Source: Alkalibacterium sp. AK22 (GTDB lineage: Bacteria > Bacillota > Bacilli > Lactobacillales > Carnobacteriaceae_A). Taken from it: a stretch of DNA of 64,000 bases. Every line of letters begins with the position of its first letter. Positions within the stretch are counted from its first letter, which is position 1. The translations under genes and the position numbers were made by a program. Shown piece by piece: positions 42,859 through 52,188 of the stretch. Location: positions 1-64,000 of the forward strand of contig NZ_JANL01000021.1 of NCBI RefSeq assembly GCF_000585255.1, read 5' to 3'. A model generated the notes under the pieces. That model saw nothing but the letters and a program-made list of their open reading frames with translations, was not told where the DNA came from and did no database searches.

Positions 42859-45273
42859 ATGAAAAAACCGGTGTACAAGGCACTGACGGCATCCATGTCT
42901 GTTCTGATGGGGCTTTCAGCTGTCATGCCTGCTTCAAGTGTAGTGGCAGAGGGAAATGGGGAGAAAGACGAACCTTCAGAACCAACGCTCCATTTGGATG
43001 CTGATCTGCTTTCTGATGAGGCCATCTCAGTTATTGTTGAGATTGAAGAAGAAGCTATGCTTCAGGCAAAGCAAAAGGGACGTTCTCAGTCTGAACAGCT
43101 TCTTGCTAGAGAAAGAGCACGTATCCTTGAAGAACTGGAAGCGTTCGGTGCTACGGCTGAATTGAACCATGAGTATGATCAGGTGTTTTCGGGCTTTTCC
43201 ATTGAGCTGGCTGAAAATGAACTGGGCAAACTGCTGGCTATTGACGGTGTCAAGTCGGTCTTTCCTAATCAGCAGTATGAAGTAGAGGCTATCGAACCCT
43301 TCGATCCGTCAGAAATCAGTTTTGAAATGCTGGATACGGCTCCTTACATAGAATCCGGAAAAGCTTGGGACGCTGGTTTTACGGGTGAAGGGGTTACAGT
43401 AGCCGTAATCGATACGGGTGTCGACTATACTCATCCCGACCTGGCCCATGCTTTTGGAGACTATCTTGGCTGGGACTTTGTTGACGGGAATGACGATCCT
43501 CAGGAAACACGACTGGGAGATGTTGATGATCCAAGCGATATCACGACGCACGGCACGCATGTAGCAGGTACGATTGCCGCTAACGGGGAAATCAAGGGTG
43601 TAGCCCCCGATGCCTCACTGCTTGCTTATCGTGTACTGGGGCCGGGGGGCAGCGGAACGACTGACAATGTGATTGCCGCGATCGAACGAGCTGTGGAAGA
43701 TGGAGCCGACGTGATGAATCTGTCTCTTGGTGCCAGTTTGAACAATCCGGATTTCCCTACATCGATTGCTTTGGATACTGCTATGGGCGAAGGTGTAGTC
43801 GCTGTGACGTCAAACGGAAACTCCGGTCCATTTAACTGGACTGTCGGTTCTCCGGGAACATCTAGAGAAGCGATCTCTGTAGGCGCAACACAGCTGCCGT
43901 ATAATGTGTTCAGGGCCGCAATCGATACCGCCTCAGATGCTGAGTTCTCATCGGCAGAAGTTATGGGCTTTCCGAATGAAGAAGATCTGCTAGCTTTAAA
44001 TGGGGAAACGTTTGAATTTGCCTATGCCGGACTGGGGAGTGCAGAGGAGCTATCTCAAGTGGACGTTGAAGGCAAGATTGCTTTAATTCAGCGGGGAGCA
44101 TTCCCATTTGTAGAGAAAGCTGAGAATGCGAAAGCAGCTGGAGCAGCCGGTGTGATTCTGTTCAACAATGCGGCAGGGCGCCAGCCGGAAATTCCAGGTA
44201 TGGCCCTCCCGACCATCATGACCAGCCTCGATGACGGGCAGCAGCTTCTGGCTGATCTGGAAGCGGGCAACAATGAAGTCAGTTTTGATATTGCCTTTAG
44301 CCGTGAAGTGGGGGAGACCGTTGCAGACTTCTCATCCAGAGGACCTGTCATGGACAACTGGATGATCAAGCCGGATGTCATCGCACCGGGCGTCAATATC
44401 ATCAGTACAATGCCTTTTAATGAAGCAACAGGAACGTATGGCTATGCAGCCAAACAGGGAACCAGCATGTCGGCTCCTCACGTGGCTGGAGCAGCTGCGT
44501 TAATTCTGGAAGCTCACCCGGACTGGGGCGTGGATTTTGTCAAAGCCTCTTTAATGAATACAGCTGAGCGTTTGACCGATCCAGAAGGGGACTATTACCC
44601 GCACAATACGCAGGGAGCCGGAAGCATACGTGTTCTGCAGGCCATACAGGCCGAGACACTGATCCTTCCAGGTAGCCATTCCTTTGGTGTATTTGAAAAA
44701 AGTAACGGGAGAGAGGTACGCAGACAAAGCTTTGATGTGATCAACCTGACAGATTCTAGAAAGCGTCATTCCGTTGACTTTACAGGCAATGAAGGAGTAC
44801 GAGTCAGTACGAGCAATAATTTGAATCTGCCGGCAGGTAAAACTTCTTCGTTCAACTTCAATGTTCAAGTGAATGCCTCCAATCTGGAAAGCGGATATAA
44901 TGAAGGAACTTTCACGATCAGTGACGGCAGCCGGACCTATGAAATGCCGACGATCCTGTTTGTTCAGGAGCCGGACTTCCCGCTACTGAATGATGTCCAG
45001 TTTTCATTGCTGGGGGACTTGCTGATTGGTATTGCCAGCCTGACGACAAATGTCGACCAGTTTGCCTTGCGTGTCCGCAATGCTGATACCGGTGAACTGC
45101 TGACCGAAGCAGCTGTGTCTGATAATGTACCAGCAGGAGACCACTTCTTTATGTGGGATATGCTGATTGATGGACAGCCGCTTCAACCGGGCCGCTATGA
45201 ACTGAATCCCACTGCTTTCCTTGGCGGACGGGTGACAGAACTGCCTGGTGGTGTTCTGACCGTTACACCTTAA
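42859..45273 (+). CDS. secreted subtilisin-like serine protease (Vpr-like)
   Basis: An 804-aa extracellular protease. A signal peptide (about 1-32) precedes an inhibitor I9-type propeptide (about 55-145). The peptidase S8 domain has Asp185 in VAVIDTGVD, His231 in HGTHVAG and Ser near 535 in GTSMSAPH. A PA domain (about 370-460; LIQRGAFPFVEKAENAKAAGAAG) is inserted between His and Ser, as in Vpr and streptococcal C5a peptidase types. The last 180 residues are beta-rich, Fn3-like; no LPXTG motif was found. The ATG at 42859 is eight bases from AGGAGG; the ATG at 42853 is only two. Confidence 0.93.
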   Translation: MKKPVYKALTASMSVLMGLSAVMPASSVVAEGNGEKDEPSEPTLHLDADLLSDEAISVIVEIEEEAMLQAKQKGRSQSEQLLARERARILEELEAFGATAELNHEYDQVFSGFSIELAENELGKLLAIDGVKSVFPNQQYEVEAIEPFDPSEISFEMLDTAPYIESGKAWDAGFTGEGVTVAVIDTGVDYTHPDLAHAFGDYLGWDFVDGNDDPQETRLGDVDDPSDITTHGTHVAGTIAANGEIKGVAPDASLLAYRVLGPGGSGTTDNVIAAIERAVEDGADVMNLSLGASLNNPDFPTSIALDTAMGEGVVAVTSNGNSGPFNWTVGSPGTSREAISVGATQLPYNVFRAAIDTASDAEFSSAEVMGFPNEEDLLALNGETFEFAYAGLGSAEELSQVDVEGKIALIQRGAFPFVEKAENAKAAGAAGVILFNNAAGRQPEIPGMALPTIMTSLDDGQQLLADLEAGNNEVSFDIAFSREVGETVADFSSRGPVMDNWMIKPDVIAPGVNIISTMPFNEATGTYGYAAKQGTSMSAPHVAGAAALILEAHPDWGVDFVKASLMNTAERLTDPEGDYYPHNTQGAGSIRVLQAIQAETLILPGSHSFGVFEKSNGREVRRQSFDVINLTDSRKRHSVDFTGNEGVRVSTSNNLNLPAGKTSSFNFNVQVNASNLESGYNEGTFTISDGSRTYEMPTILFVQEPDFPLLNDVQFSLLGDLLIGIASLTTNVDQFALRVRNADTGELLTEAAVSDNVPAGDHFFMWDMLIDGQPLQPGRYELNPTAFLGGRVTELPGGVLTVTP

Positions 45274-45316
45274 AGGACTGTTGAAACATATTCAATCAGG
45301 TAGAGTAAATGCTATG

Positions 45317-45348
45317 AGAAGTCGGGTCACTTGACCCGACTTCTTTTG
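45317..45348 (+). terminator. intrinsic terminator after subtilase
   Basis: AGAAGTCGGGTCA pairs with TGACCCGACTTCT around CT, followed by TTTT. Confidence 0.9.
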
Positions 45349-45448
45349 TTGTGGCTGCTGCAATCAGTCTGATTAAGAGGCAAATAAAAGACTAAGCTGA
45401 CTTTAGGGCAAACCTCTGTATGTAGATGCTGACAGGCAGGCGTATCAG

Positions 45449-45477
45449 TTGAGATTGTGAGAAGAGTATCATACAAT
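45449..45477 (+). promoter_or_regulatory. promoter of dps
   Basis: TTGAGA (45449-45454), 17-bp spacer, TACAAT (45472-45477). No PerR or Fur box identified. Confidence 0.6.
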
Positions 45478-45531
45478 GAAGGCAACATAAAAAACATCCG
45501 GAAAGAAACTTTAATGGGAGGCGTTTTGTTT

Positions 45532-45996
45532 ATGGCAACAGAATCCGTCACAGCTTCATTGAACAAGCTGGTCGCAACACAGGGGCTTTTATATATCAAG
45601 CTTCACCAGGCTCACTGGTACATTAAAGGACCCAATTTCTTCGATCTTCACGTCAAGCTGGAAGAGTATTATGATGAACTGACTGCTCAGATGGATCTAA
45701 CAGCTGAAAGGCTGCTTCAGCTGGGTGGAGAACCCTATTCTACCCTTCAGGAATTTATCGAGCATTCAGTAATAAAAGAGTCTGCAGGAGATAAAAATAA
45801 GAAGCCCGAAGACATGATCGAAGCGGTAGTATCTGATTTTGAAATCTATAGAGACGAACTGGGAGAGGGAATTGACTTGTTCGATGATGCCAGCGATGAT
45901 GTGACCGTCGATATACTGACTGAACAGAAGCGAGAGGTAGACAAGGTGATCTGGATGCTCTGGGCTTACCTGGGTAAAGATGCACTCGGGAACTGA
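45532..45996 (+). CDS. dps: Dps-family ferritin-like protein
   Basis: A 154-aa Dps protein that stores iron and protects DNA from peroxide. The ferroxidase ligands are in KLHQAHWYIKG and FDLHVKLEEYYDEL (His, His, Asp, Glu of the inter-subunit site). The ATG at 45532 lies ten bases after GGGAGG; an in-frame ATG at 45514 would add six residues and is less well supported. An intrinsic terminator follows, so it is monocistronic. Confidence 0.93.
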   Translation: MATESVTASLNKLVATQGLLYIKLHQAHWYIKGPNFFDLHVKLEEYYDELTAQMDLTAERLLQLGGEPYSTLQEFIEHSVIKESAGDKNKKPEDMIEAVVSDFEIYRDELGEGIDLFDDASDDVTVDILTEQKREVDKVIWMLWAYLGKDALGN

Positions 45997-46005
45997 ATAA
46001 TTAAG

Positions 46006-46037
46006 AAAGGCCGGGAAATAGATCCCGGTCTTTTTTT
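46006..46037 (+). terminator. intrinsic terminator after dps
   Basis: AAAGGCCGGG pairs with CCCGGTCTTT (one wobble) around AAATAGAT, followed by T7. Confidence 0.9.
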
Positions 46038-46161
46038 GTATCATACCCTGTACAGGCCAGCTTGTTGCATTGTGAAGAGCGACTGCTAAGCTTGATTTTT
46101 TCTGCCCAAACAGTGAATTATGTGGTACGATAGAGTATATTTTTAACGAAGAGGGTATTTT

Positions 46162-46626
46162 ATGAAGCTGATCACCAAAAACGAAGAAGAAACAAGAAAG
46201 CTGGCGGCCTACTTGGGTGACCAGCTGGAAGGGGGCATGACCGTCCTACTTGAAGGACAGCTGGGTGCAGGAAAAACAACCTTCACCAAAGGTCTGGCTG
46301 AAAGTCTGGGAATCAGGCGGGCAGTTAAAAGTCCTACGTATACCTTGATCAAGGAGTATACTGACGGCAGACTGCCGCTTTACCATATGGATCTTTACCG
46401 CATGGAAGATGCAGAAGATGAAGATTTGGGACTGGAGGAGTACTTCTTTGGTCAAGGGGTAACGGTTGTTGAGTGGGGGAAGTTCATGCAGGAAGATCTC
46501 CCGGAGGACTACCTTTATGTAGAATTGAAAGCTTCTGAAGCACTCACGGAAAGAGAAATAACGGTGACGGCTGTTGGTGAAAAGTACAAGAAAATTATGG
46601 AGCGGTTGGAATATGACTATAAATGA
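46162..46626 (+). CDS. tsaE: tRNA t6A biosynthesis ATPase TsaE
   Basis: TsaE (YjeE), 154 aa, the ATPase required for t6A formation together with TsaB and TsaD. The P-loop GQLGAGKTT is at residues 32-40, followed by VKSPTYTLIKEY, LYHMDLYRMED and VVEWGKFM. In Bacillus tsaE sits beside tsaB; here it is 42 kb away from it. The ATG at 46162 follows GAGGG. The 3' end overlaps the following GNAT gene by 14 bp. Confidence 0.95.
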   Translation: MKLITKNEEETRKLAAYLGDQLEGGMTVLLEGQLGAGKTTFTKGLAESLGIRRAVKSPTYTLIKEYTDGRLPLYHMDLYRMEDAEDEDLGLEEYFFGQGVTVVEWGKFMQEDLPEDYLYVELKASEALTEREITVTAVGEKYKKIMERLEYDYK

Positions 46627-47143
46627 AGAAATGGACTGTATCATAAGAGAAGCAGTGCCTTCTGATGCAGAGGGTGTAATCAATCTGATCAACCGAACGG
46701 CGACTCAGACCGGATTTATGACGCAAGGAGATGAAGGGTTTTCTTTGAGTGTGGCAGAAGAGGCAAAAGAGCTCGACAAGATATATGCGTCCGAAAATAA
46801 TTCAGTAATCGTAGCTGTAGTCAATGGACAAATTATCGGTATCGCTTCGATATCCGGCTCCTCTAAACCTAAAATCAGGCATATCGGAGATATCGGGATT
46901 GTCATCGACCAGCCTTTCTGGGGAATGGGACTGGGACGGATGATGATGACCGAATTGCTGGAGTGGGCTGAATCCTCTGATGTGCTCAAGCGTTTGCAGC
47001 TGCAGGTGCAACGTCGGAACACGCGGGCGCGTAAATTATATGAAACACTGGGATTCAAACTGGAAGCGATTCTCGAATACGGGGTCAAGGACAACGGCGA
47101 ATATCTGGATGTCTGTCAGATGAGTAAGTTGATCAACCTGTGA
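46613..47143 (+). CDS. GNAT-family N-acetyltransferase
   Basis: A 176-aa GNAT enzyme: IREAVPSDAEGVINLIN at the N-terminus, strand HIGDIGIVIDQPFWGMGLGRMMMTELLEW containing the acetyl-CoA loop, and the RimJ/RimL-like LQLQVQRRNTRARKLYETLGFKLEA. It is coupled to tsaE by overlap (start ATG at 46613). Related genes often follow tsaE in Lactobacillales. Substrate unknown. Confidence 0.88.
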   Translation: MTINEEMDCIIREAVPSDAEGVINLINRTATQTGFMTQGDEGFSLSVAEEAKELDKIYASENNSVIVAVVNGQIIGIASISGSSKPKIRHIGDIGIVIDQPFWGMGLGRMMMTELLEWAESSDVLKRLQLQVQRRNTRARKLYETLGFKLEAILEYGVKDNGEYLDVCQMSKLINL

Positions 47144-47148
47144 ACAAA

Positions 47149-47190
47149 GAAAGCACGGCACTGGCGGTCAAGCCAGAGCCGTGCTTTCTT
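47149..47190. terminator. terminator between GNAT and exonuclease genes
   Basis: AAAGCACGGC pairs with GCCGTGCTTT with an inner TGGC/GCCA pairing; T-rich tails on both strands serve the converging genes. Confidence 0.85.
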
Positions 47191-47713
47191 ATTTAATGAA
47201 ACGGGTCAGAGAAGATGGACCGAATTCGTGTTCTTGATTCAGTAAGATTTTAGCACAGGCCCGGGCATCATCCAGAGCGTGGTGGTGATTGAGTTGGATA
47301 CCGTAGTAATCCGCCACCGTATTCAGCTTGTGATTTGGCAGACTTTTAAGCAAGGCACGGGAAGACCGGACAGTACATAAGGTTCTGAAATCAGGGATCA
47401 TCAGCCCGTAATGGGAGAGTGTCCCGCTTAAAATACGCTTGTCAAATGGCATGTTATGCGCAACTACCAGCTGGTCAGCTGAGAAAAATTGCTGGAGATC
47501 TCTCCAGACTTCCGGAAATTTTGGTGCGTCGATCACATCGTTTTCCTGGATACCGTGAATACGGGTGTTGATTCGGTCGAACCAGGTTTCTGGCTGGATG
47601 AGTGAGTAATACTCGTCCACAATCTCGCTGTTTCTGACTATTGTCATAGCGACCGAACAGGCACTATGCGTCTGACGGTTGGCTGTTTCAAAATCGATTG
47701 AAGTAAAGTCCAT
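47189..47713 (-). CDS. DnaQ-like 3'-5' exonuclease
   Basis: A 174-aa exonuclease domain of the DEDDh class: Asp and Glu in SIDFETAN near the start, LVVAHNMPFDKR (ExoII) and HHHALDDARACAKI (ExoIII, with the DEDDh His). There is no polymerase or helicase fusion. Similar stand-alone DnaQ-fold proteins process DNA or RNA ends in Firmicutes. The ATG at 47713 follows AAAGGAG; the longer open frame upstream lacks a ribosome binding site and is not coding. Confidence 0.9.
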   Translation of the reverse strand: MDFTSIDFETANRQTHSACSVAMTIVRNSEIVDEYYSLIQPETWFDRINTRIHGIQENDVIDAPKFPEVWRDLQQFFSADQLVVAHNMPFDKRILSGTLSHYGLMIPDFRTLCTVRSSRALLKSLPNHKLNTVADYYGIQLNHHHALDDARACAKILLNQEHEFGPSSLTRFIK

Positions 47714-47863
47714 GTCGTGCTCCTTTTTTAGTCTAAATAGGTGCAGGTTTGTGTCTGTATAGTATAGCACGTGAGCATCAGCTTTCAAGAACAGCTTTGT
47801 CAACCGTCTCCATCCTGAAGGGATTGAGCCAGCCAAAAGGGTATAAAGGTCTATTCGGCTGGC

Positions 47864-50491
47864 TCAAGCTTTGCGCCAAATTTTACGCAGTTCCATAATG
47901 ACGGTCGTCGTTAGAGCCAGACTGACTGAAATCAGCCACTGGGTCAGGCCGAAGTCTTGAGGGATGGAGAAGATGGGCCGTACACTAGGTAAGAGTGTCA
48001 GTCCGTAGAGAAGGGAACAGACGGCAAAAGCGAGCAGGACCATTTTGTTTTTATAGAAGCCGGCACCAAAACTGGTTTGGGTAGTGGAGCGAGCCGGAAA
48101 TACCTGCAGAGTCCGGGACAGAATTAGAACAGTAAAGGCCATGGCGACACTGATTTCTGGTGAGTACAAAAGAAGGCCTAAAAACTGGGCAACAATGACT
48201 GCTGTACCGATCAGTCCACCTCTGAATATGACCGTGTGTAAGGTTTGTCTTGAAAAAATATTTTCATGGGGATCCCGAGGAGCCTCATCCATGACATTGG
48301 GTTCTTTGGGTTCTAGACCGAGCGCAATTGCCGGTAGAGAATCATTCACTAGGTTGATGAATAGCAGCTGGAGGGCTGTAAATGGGCTGACCCAGTCCAT
48401 GATCAAAGCAAACAGGATTGCGATGACCGCCCCCAGATTACCGGAAAAGAGATAGGTAATTGATTTCTTGATATTTTTGTATATCGTACGTCCGACAGAG
48501 ACAGCTTTTACAATCGATACAAAGTTATCGTCGGTCAAAATCATGGCAGACGCGTCCTTGGCCACATCCGTTCCACTGCCCATGGCAATACCGATATCGG
48601 CCTGTTTTAAAGCCGGTGCATCATTGACTCCGTCACCAGTCATGGCTGTGACCTGATTTTTTTTCTGCCAGGCATCCACGATGCGAATCTTATTGTCGGG
48701 CGTGACGCGGGCATACACTGTAATCTTGTCCAAGTTTGCCATCAGTTCTTCATCTGACAGGGTATCCAGTTCCTGACCGGTCAAAGCCAGATCTGCTTCA
48801 CTTGAAATATTCAGGTTCCTGGCAATAGCCTTGGCTGTAGTTTTGTGATCGCCTGTAATCATGACTGTCTTTATTCCAGCTCGGGCAGCATCTTCAACCG
48901 CATGGTAGACTTCAGGACGGGGAGGATCGATCATGGCCAGGAGGCCGATAAAGATAAGGTCTGTTTCATCCTCGGAAGTAAGCTCTGTCTGGTCAAAAGG
49001 TTTATAGGCGAAAGCTAGCACACGCATGGCCTGACTGGAGAAAAACTCAATTTTTTCAGCCAGTTCCTGTTCCCGTTCTTCTGTCAGGTAGACTGTTTCA
49101 TTATTGATTCTGATGCGGGAGCAGAGCGACAGAATCACATCCGGCCCCCCCTTGACTAATAAACGCTTTTCACCATCAATTGTGTGAACCGTCGACATAC
49201 GTTTACGGCTTGAATCGAAAGGGAGTTCTGCTAATCTTGGATAAGTGCTTCGAATCTGAGTATAAGGCAACTGCTGTTTTTCGCTGTAGGCGATGAGAGC
49301 TACCTCTGTCGGATCCCCATTAGATCCTCCATTTCCATCAAGAGTCGAGTCATTGGTGAGAGCTGCAATCTGCATCAAAATTTTTTCTGATTCACCCCAG
49401 GCTTTAGGCTGTCCCGAAAATAGAGTAGAAGGACCTCCTGGAATATAAGCATCAACGACGGTCATTTTGTTTTGAGTCAGTGTACCCGTTTTATCTGTAC
49501 AGATTACACTAGTGGCTCCTAGAGTTTCAACAGCGGGCAGCTTGCGGATGATTGCATGCTGTCGGGCCATTTTATTGGTTCCGACGGATAAAACAATAGT
49601 GACGATCGACTGAAGGGCTTCTGGTATGGCGGCTACGGCTACAGCAACTGCAAACATGAAAGCGTTCAAAAGAGGCTCTGTCATAGCGGGTGTATCCTCC
49701 AGGAACAGGCGACCAGCCTGAACACTGAATATAAGGATAGAAAGCATCAGTATGACCCATCCCAGATTTTTGCTAAACTGCTCAAGTTTTTTCTGCAAGG
49801 GAGTTTGTCTGGCTTCCGTGCTTTGTATCAGCTGGGCGACCTTACCTACTTCTGTCTGCACACCTGTATGGGTAGCAATGAATGTTCCCCGACCGTATGC
49901 GACCAGCGTTCCGCTGTAGACCATATTGAACCGGTCAGCCAGAGGGGTGTCCTGATTGATGGGAGCAGCTGATTTGTCGGAAGGAACAGATTCACCAGTG
50001 ATTACACCTTCTTGCACCTGCAAAGACTCTGCCTCGAGGAGGCGGCCATCTGCAGGTATACTGTCTCCGGCATCCAGCAGAACCAGGTCTCCGACAACAA
50101 TCTGTCTGGCCTCCAGAGACACTGGGTGACCATCCCTTAAAACAGTGGCGGTAGGGGCCGCCATTTTGCGGAGAGAATCCAGTGAACTTTCAGCTTTTCG
50201 GGTTTGAACAACACTCAAAATAGAATTCAGAATCAGTACGGTAAAGATAATAGCCGATTCCAGCTGATCGCCAAGTAAAATCTGGATAAGTGCGACAACC
50301 AGCAGAACAATGACCATAGGGTCTTTGAAGGCTTCCACAAATAAAGACAGGAGAGAACGCTGATCCTGCTGGCTGATTTCATTCCAGCCGTATCGGCTGC
50401 GCTTTTCCTCGATCGCTGGCGTAGTCAGTCCTTCAGGAGATGACTGAAGGGCCTCTATAACACTGGAATCTTTCATTTTATAGTAGTCCAT
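47864..50491 (-). CDS. P-type calcium-transporting ATPase (LMCA1/YoaB-like)
   Basis: An 875-aa P2-type cation ATPase with ten membrane segments. Visible: TGES (VITGESVPSDK), PEAL in M4 (AIPEALQSIV), phosphorylation site DKTGTLTQNK near residue 335, KGGPDV and TGDGVNDAPAL. M6 has NLVNDSLPA. The PEAL and NLVNDSLPA sequences resemble Listeria LMCA1 and Lactococcus YoaB, so it should export Ca2+ (or Mn2+) across the membrane. The ATG at 50491 follows AGAGGA. It is preceded by a yybP-ykoY-like leader and terminator, which links its expression to Mn2+. Confidence 0.92.
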   Translation of the reverse strand: MDYYKMKDSSVIEALQSSPEGLTTPAIEEKRSRYGWNEISQQDQRSLLSLFVEAFKDPMVIVLLVVALIQILLGDQLESAIIFTVLILNSILSVVQTRKAESSLDSLRKMAAPTATVLRDGHPVSLEARQIVVGDLVLLDAGDSIPADGRLLEAESLQVQEGVITGESVPSDKSAAPINQDTPLADRFNMVYSGTLVAYGRGTFIATHTGVQTEVGKVAQLIQSTEARQTPLQKKLEQFSKNLGWVILMLSILIFSVQAGRLFLEDTPAMTEPLLNAFMFAVAVAVAAIPEALQSIVTIVLSVGTNKMARQHAIIRKLPAVETLGATSVICTDKTGTLTQNKMTVVDAYIPGGPSTLFSGQPKAWGESEKILMQIAALTNDSTLDGNGGSNGDPTEVALIAYSEKQQLPYTQIRSTYPRLAELPFDSSRKRMSTVHTIDGEKRLLVKGGPDVILSLCSRIRINNETVYLTEEREQELAEKIEFFSSQAMRVLAFAYKPFDQTELTSEDETDLIFIGLLAMIDPPRPEVYHAVEDAARAGIKTVMITGDHKTTAKAIARNLNISSEADLALTGQELDTLSDEELMANLDKITVYARVTPDNKIRIVDAWQKKNQVTAMTGDGVNDAPALKQADIGIAMGSGTDVAKDASAMILTDDNFVSIVKAVSVGRTIYKNIKKSITYLFSGNLGAVIAILFALIMDWVSPFTALQLLFINLVNDSLPAIALGLEPKEPNVMDEAPRDPHENIFSRQTLHTVIFRGGLIGTAVIVAQFLGLLLYSPEISVAMAFTVLILSRTLQVFPARSTTQTSFGAGFYKNKMVLLAFAVCSLLYGLTLLPSVRPIFSIPQDFGLTQWLISVSLALTTTVIMELRKIWRKA

Positions 50492-50528
50492 GATAAAATC
50501 CTCTCTTTTTCCATAGAAAGCTGAAGAT

Positions 50529-50569
50529 AAAAAAAGACGTATACGGAAATCACATTCCGTATACGTCTC
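50529..50569 (-). terminator. leader terminator (attenuator) of P-ATPase gene
   Basis: On the minus strand a perfect 14-bp stem AGACGTATACGGAA / TTCCGTATACGTCT with loop TGTGAT is followed by T7. It lies between the aptamer and the start codon, so it can regulate read-through. Confidence 0.9.
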
Positions 50570-50576
50570 ACAATTT

Positions 50577-50660
50577 AATACAGCACCAGCAGATGGATGA
50601 TCTGCGATTGGTGGCGCTGCAGCAGATTAGTGTCTGCCTGTTACTCCCGTATGGTATTCT
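50577..50660 (-). promoter_or_regulatory. yybP-ykoY (Mn2+) riboswitch aptamer
   Basis: Read on the minus strand: ACGGGAGTAAC, like the conserved GGGGAGUAGC box, then a GGCAGA/TCTGC stem, then CAGCGCCA pairing with TGGTGCTG, enclosing the internal-loop sequence CAATC and a GCAGAT/ATCTGC hairpin. The arrangement corresponds to the Lactococcus yoaB aptamer (CAAUUC loop), which also controls a P-type ATPase. Mn2+ binding would favour antitermination. No covariance model was run. Confidence 0.75.
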
Positions 50661-50670
50661 GTTTTCAATA

Positions 50671-50699
50671 ATTATAGTCTTCGGTAAGGCAAAAAGCAA
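50671..50699 (-). promoter_or_regulatory. promoter of riboswitch leader
   Basis: On the minus strand TTGCTT (complement of 50694-50699), 17-bp spacer and TATAAT (complement of 50671-50676). Confidence 0.8.
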
Positions 50700-51081
50700 C
50701 TGGAGCGGCTTCACATAATCACACATATTTTTTCCCGCATAGTCCATCCAGCTGAACTGATAAGCGAGGCTTGTCTGGATAAGGCGGCATCACCAAGGAA
50801 AAGGATGTTTATTCAAGGAAGTCCCTTTTATTCAGAAGCTTTTTATCTACTTTTTTATCATTTTTTGTTACACTTAGAGCAAATAAGGTAGCGCATAAAG
50901 TAAAGAACACCGAAAAAACAGGCAAGTTCATATTATATAAAGATAATTTCAGACTTGACGAATACGTGACAATTTAAAACGGGCCTACACATTGTGTATC
51001 GATAGTGTTACTATTAGTATGATTTGCCCCTATAGTAACGTTAAACGACAGTGATTCAAGATATCGATGAGAGGACAGTAC
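50700..51081. other. intergenic region upstream of murB
   Basis: No coding sequence seen. It contains an 8-bp inverted repeat GTTACTAT / ATAGTAAC (51007-51014 and 51032-51039) close to the murB start, and GAGAGGA at 51069-51075 as ribosome binding site. Confidence 0.4.
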
Positions 51082-52098
51082 ATGAAAATGAATACTCAAA
51101 TCAAACAATTAAAAGCACAGTTTCCCGAAACAGTGATTAAAGTACACGAGCCGCTATCCCGTTATACTTACACTAAAACCGGCGGACCGGCGGATGCTTT
51201 GATTTTTCCTAAATCAAAAGCAGAAGTCCAGCAATTGATTCAGTGGCTAAATGAAAAAGACTGGCCAGTGACAATCCTTGGAAATGCGAGTAACCTGATT
51301 GTCAAGGATGGTGGTATCCGCGGAGCAACGATTATCCTAACAGACATGAATCAAATGACAATCGAAGACCGTTCCATCAAAGTGCTGACAGGTGCAGCTT
51401 TGATTGAAGTCAGCCGTCGGGCTTATCAGGCTGGACTGACGGGACTGGAATTTGCCTGCGGAATCCCTGGAAGCATCGGGGGAGCGGTATATATGAATGC
51501 CGGAGCTTATGGAGGCGAAGTGAAGGAAGTCATCAAGGAAGTCACGGTCCTAACACGCACAGGTGATCTTCTAGTGCGTTCTAGAGAGGACATGGAATTT
51601 ACCTACAGACACAGCAAACTTCAGGAGACCGATGAAATCGCGCTTGAAGTTGTGTTTGAGCTTGAAACGGGAGATCAGGCGGTCATCAAGGAAAAAATGG
51701 ATGAGTTGACTTATCTGCGGACTTCAAAGCAGCCGCTTGAATATCCTTCCTGTGGATCGGTCTTCAAAAGGCCAACGGGCTACTTTACGGGTAAGCTAAT
51801 CCAGGATGCGGGTCTTCAAGGTCTGACCTGGGGTGGAGCACAGATTTCAACCAAGCATGCGGGTTTTATTGTAAACATCAATAAGGCGACAGCAACGGAT
51901 TACATTGAACTGATTGAGTACATCAAAGAAGTGATCCTAGAAAAAAATGGGGTCCAGCTTGAAACGGAAGTGAAGATTATCGGTGAAGAGCACCCAGCAG
52001 CGATGGGGACCCGAGAAGGTTTGCTGAGAAAAGCAGCCAGCACCTTCCGTGAAAAAATGAAGCAGGAACAGATTATACCATTGACAAAAGAAGGCTGA
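51082..52098 (+). CDS. murB: UDP-N-acetylmuramate dehydrogenase
   Basis: MurB, 338 aa, a FAD enzyme that reduces UDP-N-acetylenolpyruvoylglucosamine to UDP-N-acetylmuramate in peptidoglycan synthesis. Motifs: YTKTGGPADALIFP, ILGNASNLIV, FACGIPGSIGGAVYMNAGAYGGEV (FAD), YPSCGSVFKRP with the catalytic Ser, and the C-terminal LETEVKIIGE. A tail of about 30 residues beyond the usual end is present. The ATG at 51082 has AGAGGA seven bases upstream, unlike the ATG at 51067. In streptococci murB precedes potABCD; here an oxidoreductase gene lies between them. Confidence 0.95.
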   Translation: MKMNTQIKQLKAQFPETVIKVHEPLSRYTYTKTGGPADALIFPKSKAEVQQLIQWLNEKDWPVTILGNASNLIVKDGGIRGATIILTDMNQMTIEDRSIKVLTGAALIEVSRRAYQAGLTGLEFACGIPGSIGGAVYMNAGAYGGEVKEVIKEVTVLTRTGDLLVRSREDMEFTYRHSKLQETDEIALEVVFELETGDQAVIKEKMDELTYLRTSKQPLEYPSCGSVFKRPTGYFTGKLIQDAGLQGLTWGGAQISTKHAGFIVNINKATATDYIELIEYIKEVILEKNGVQLETEVKIIGEEHPAAMGTREGLLRKAASTFREKMKQEQIIPLTKEG

Positions 52099-52112
52099 TC
52101 ATCTGATCAGAG

Positions 52113-52163
52113 AACAGCAGGAAGTAAGCCGGACCTAACAGACCGGCTGTCTGCTGTTTTTTT
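52113..52163 (+). terminator. intrinsic terminator after murB
   Basis: AACAGCAG pairs with CTGCTGTT and AGCCGG with CCGGCT in a two-part stem, followed by T7. Confidence 0.88.
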
Positions 52164-52188
52164 GTGTTTAAACCGACAGGAGGAGCTA

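Noticed and set aside
42633..43025. 130-aa open frame opposite the subtilase start
   Set aside because: It lies antisense to the promoter and signal peptide of a clear gene and shows no family features.
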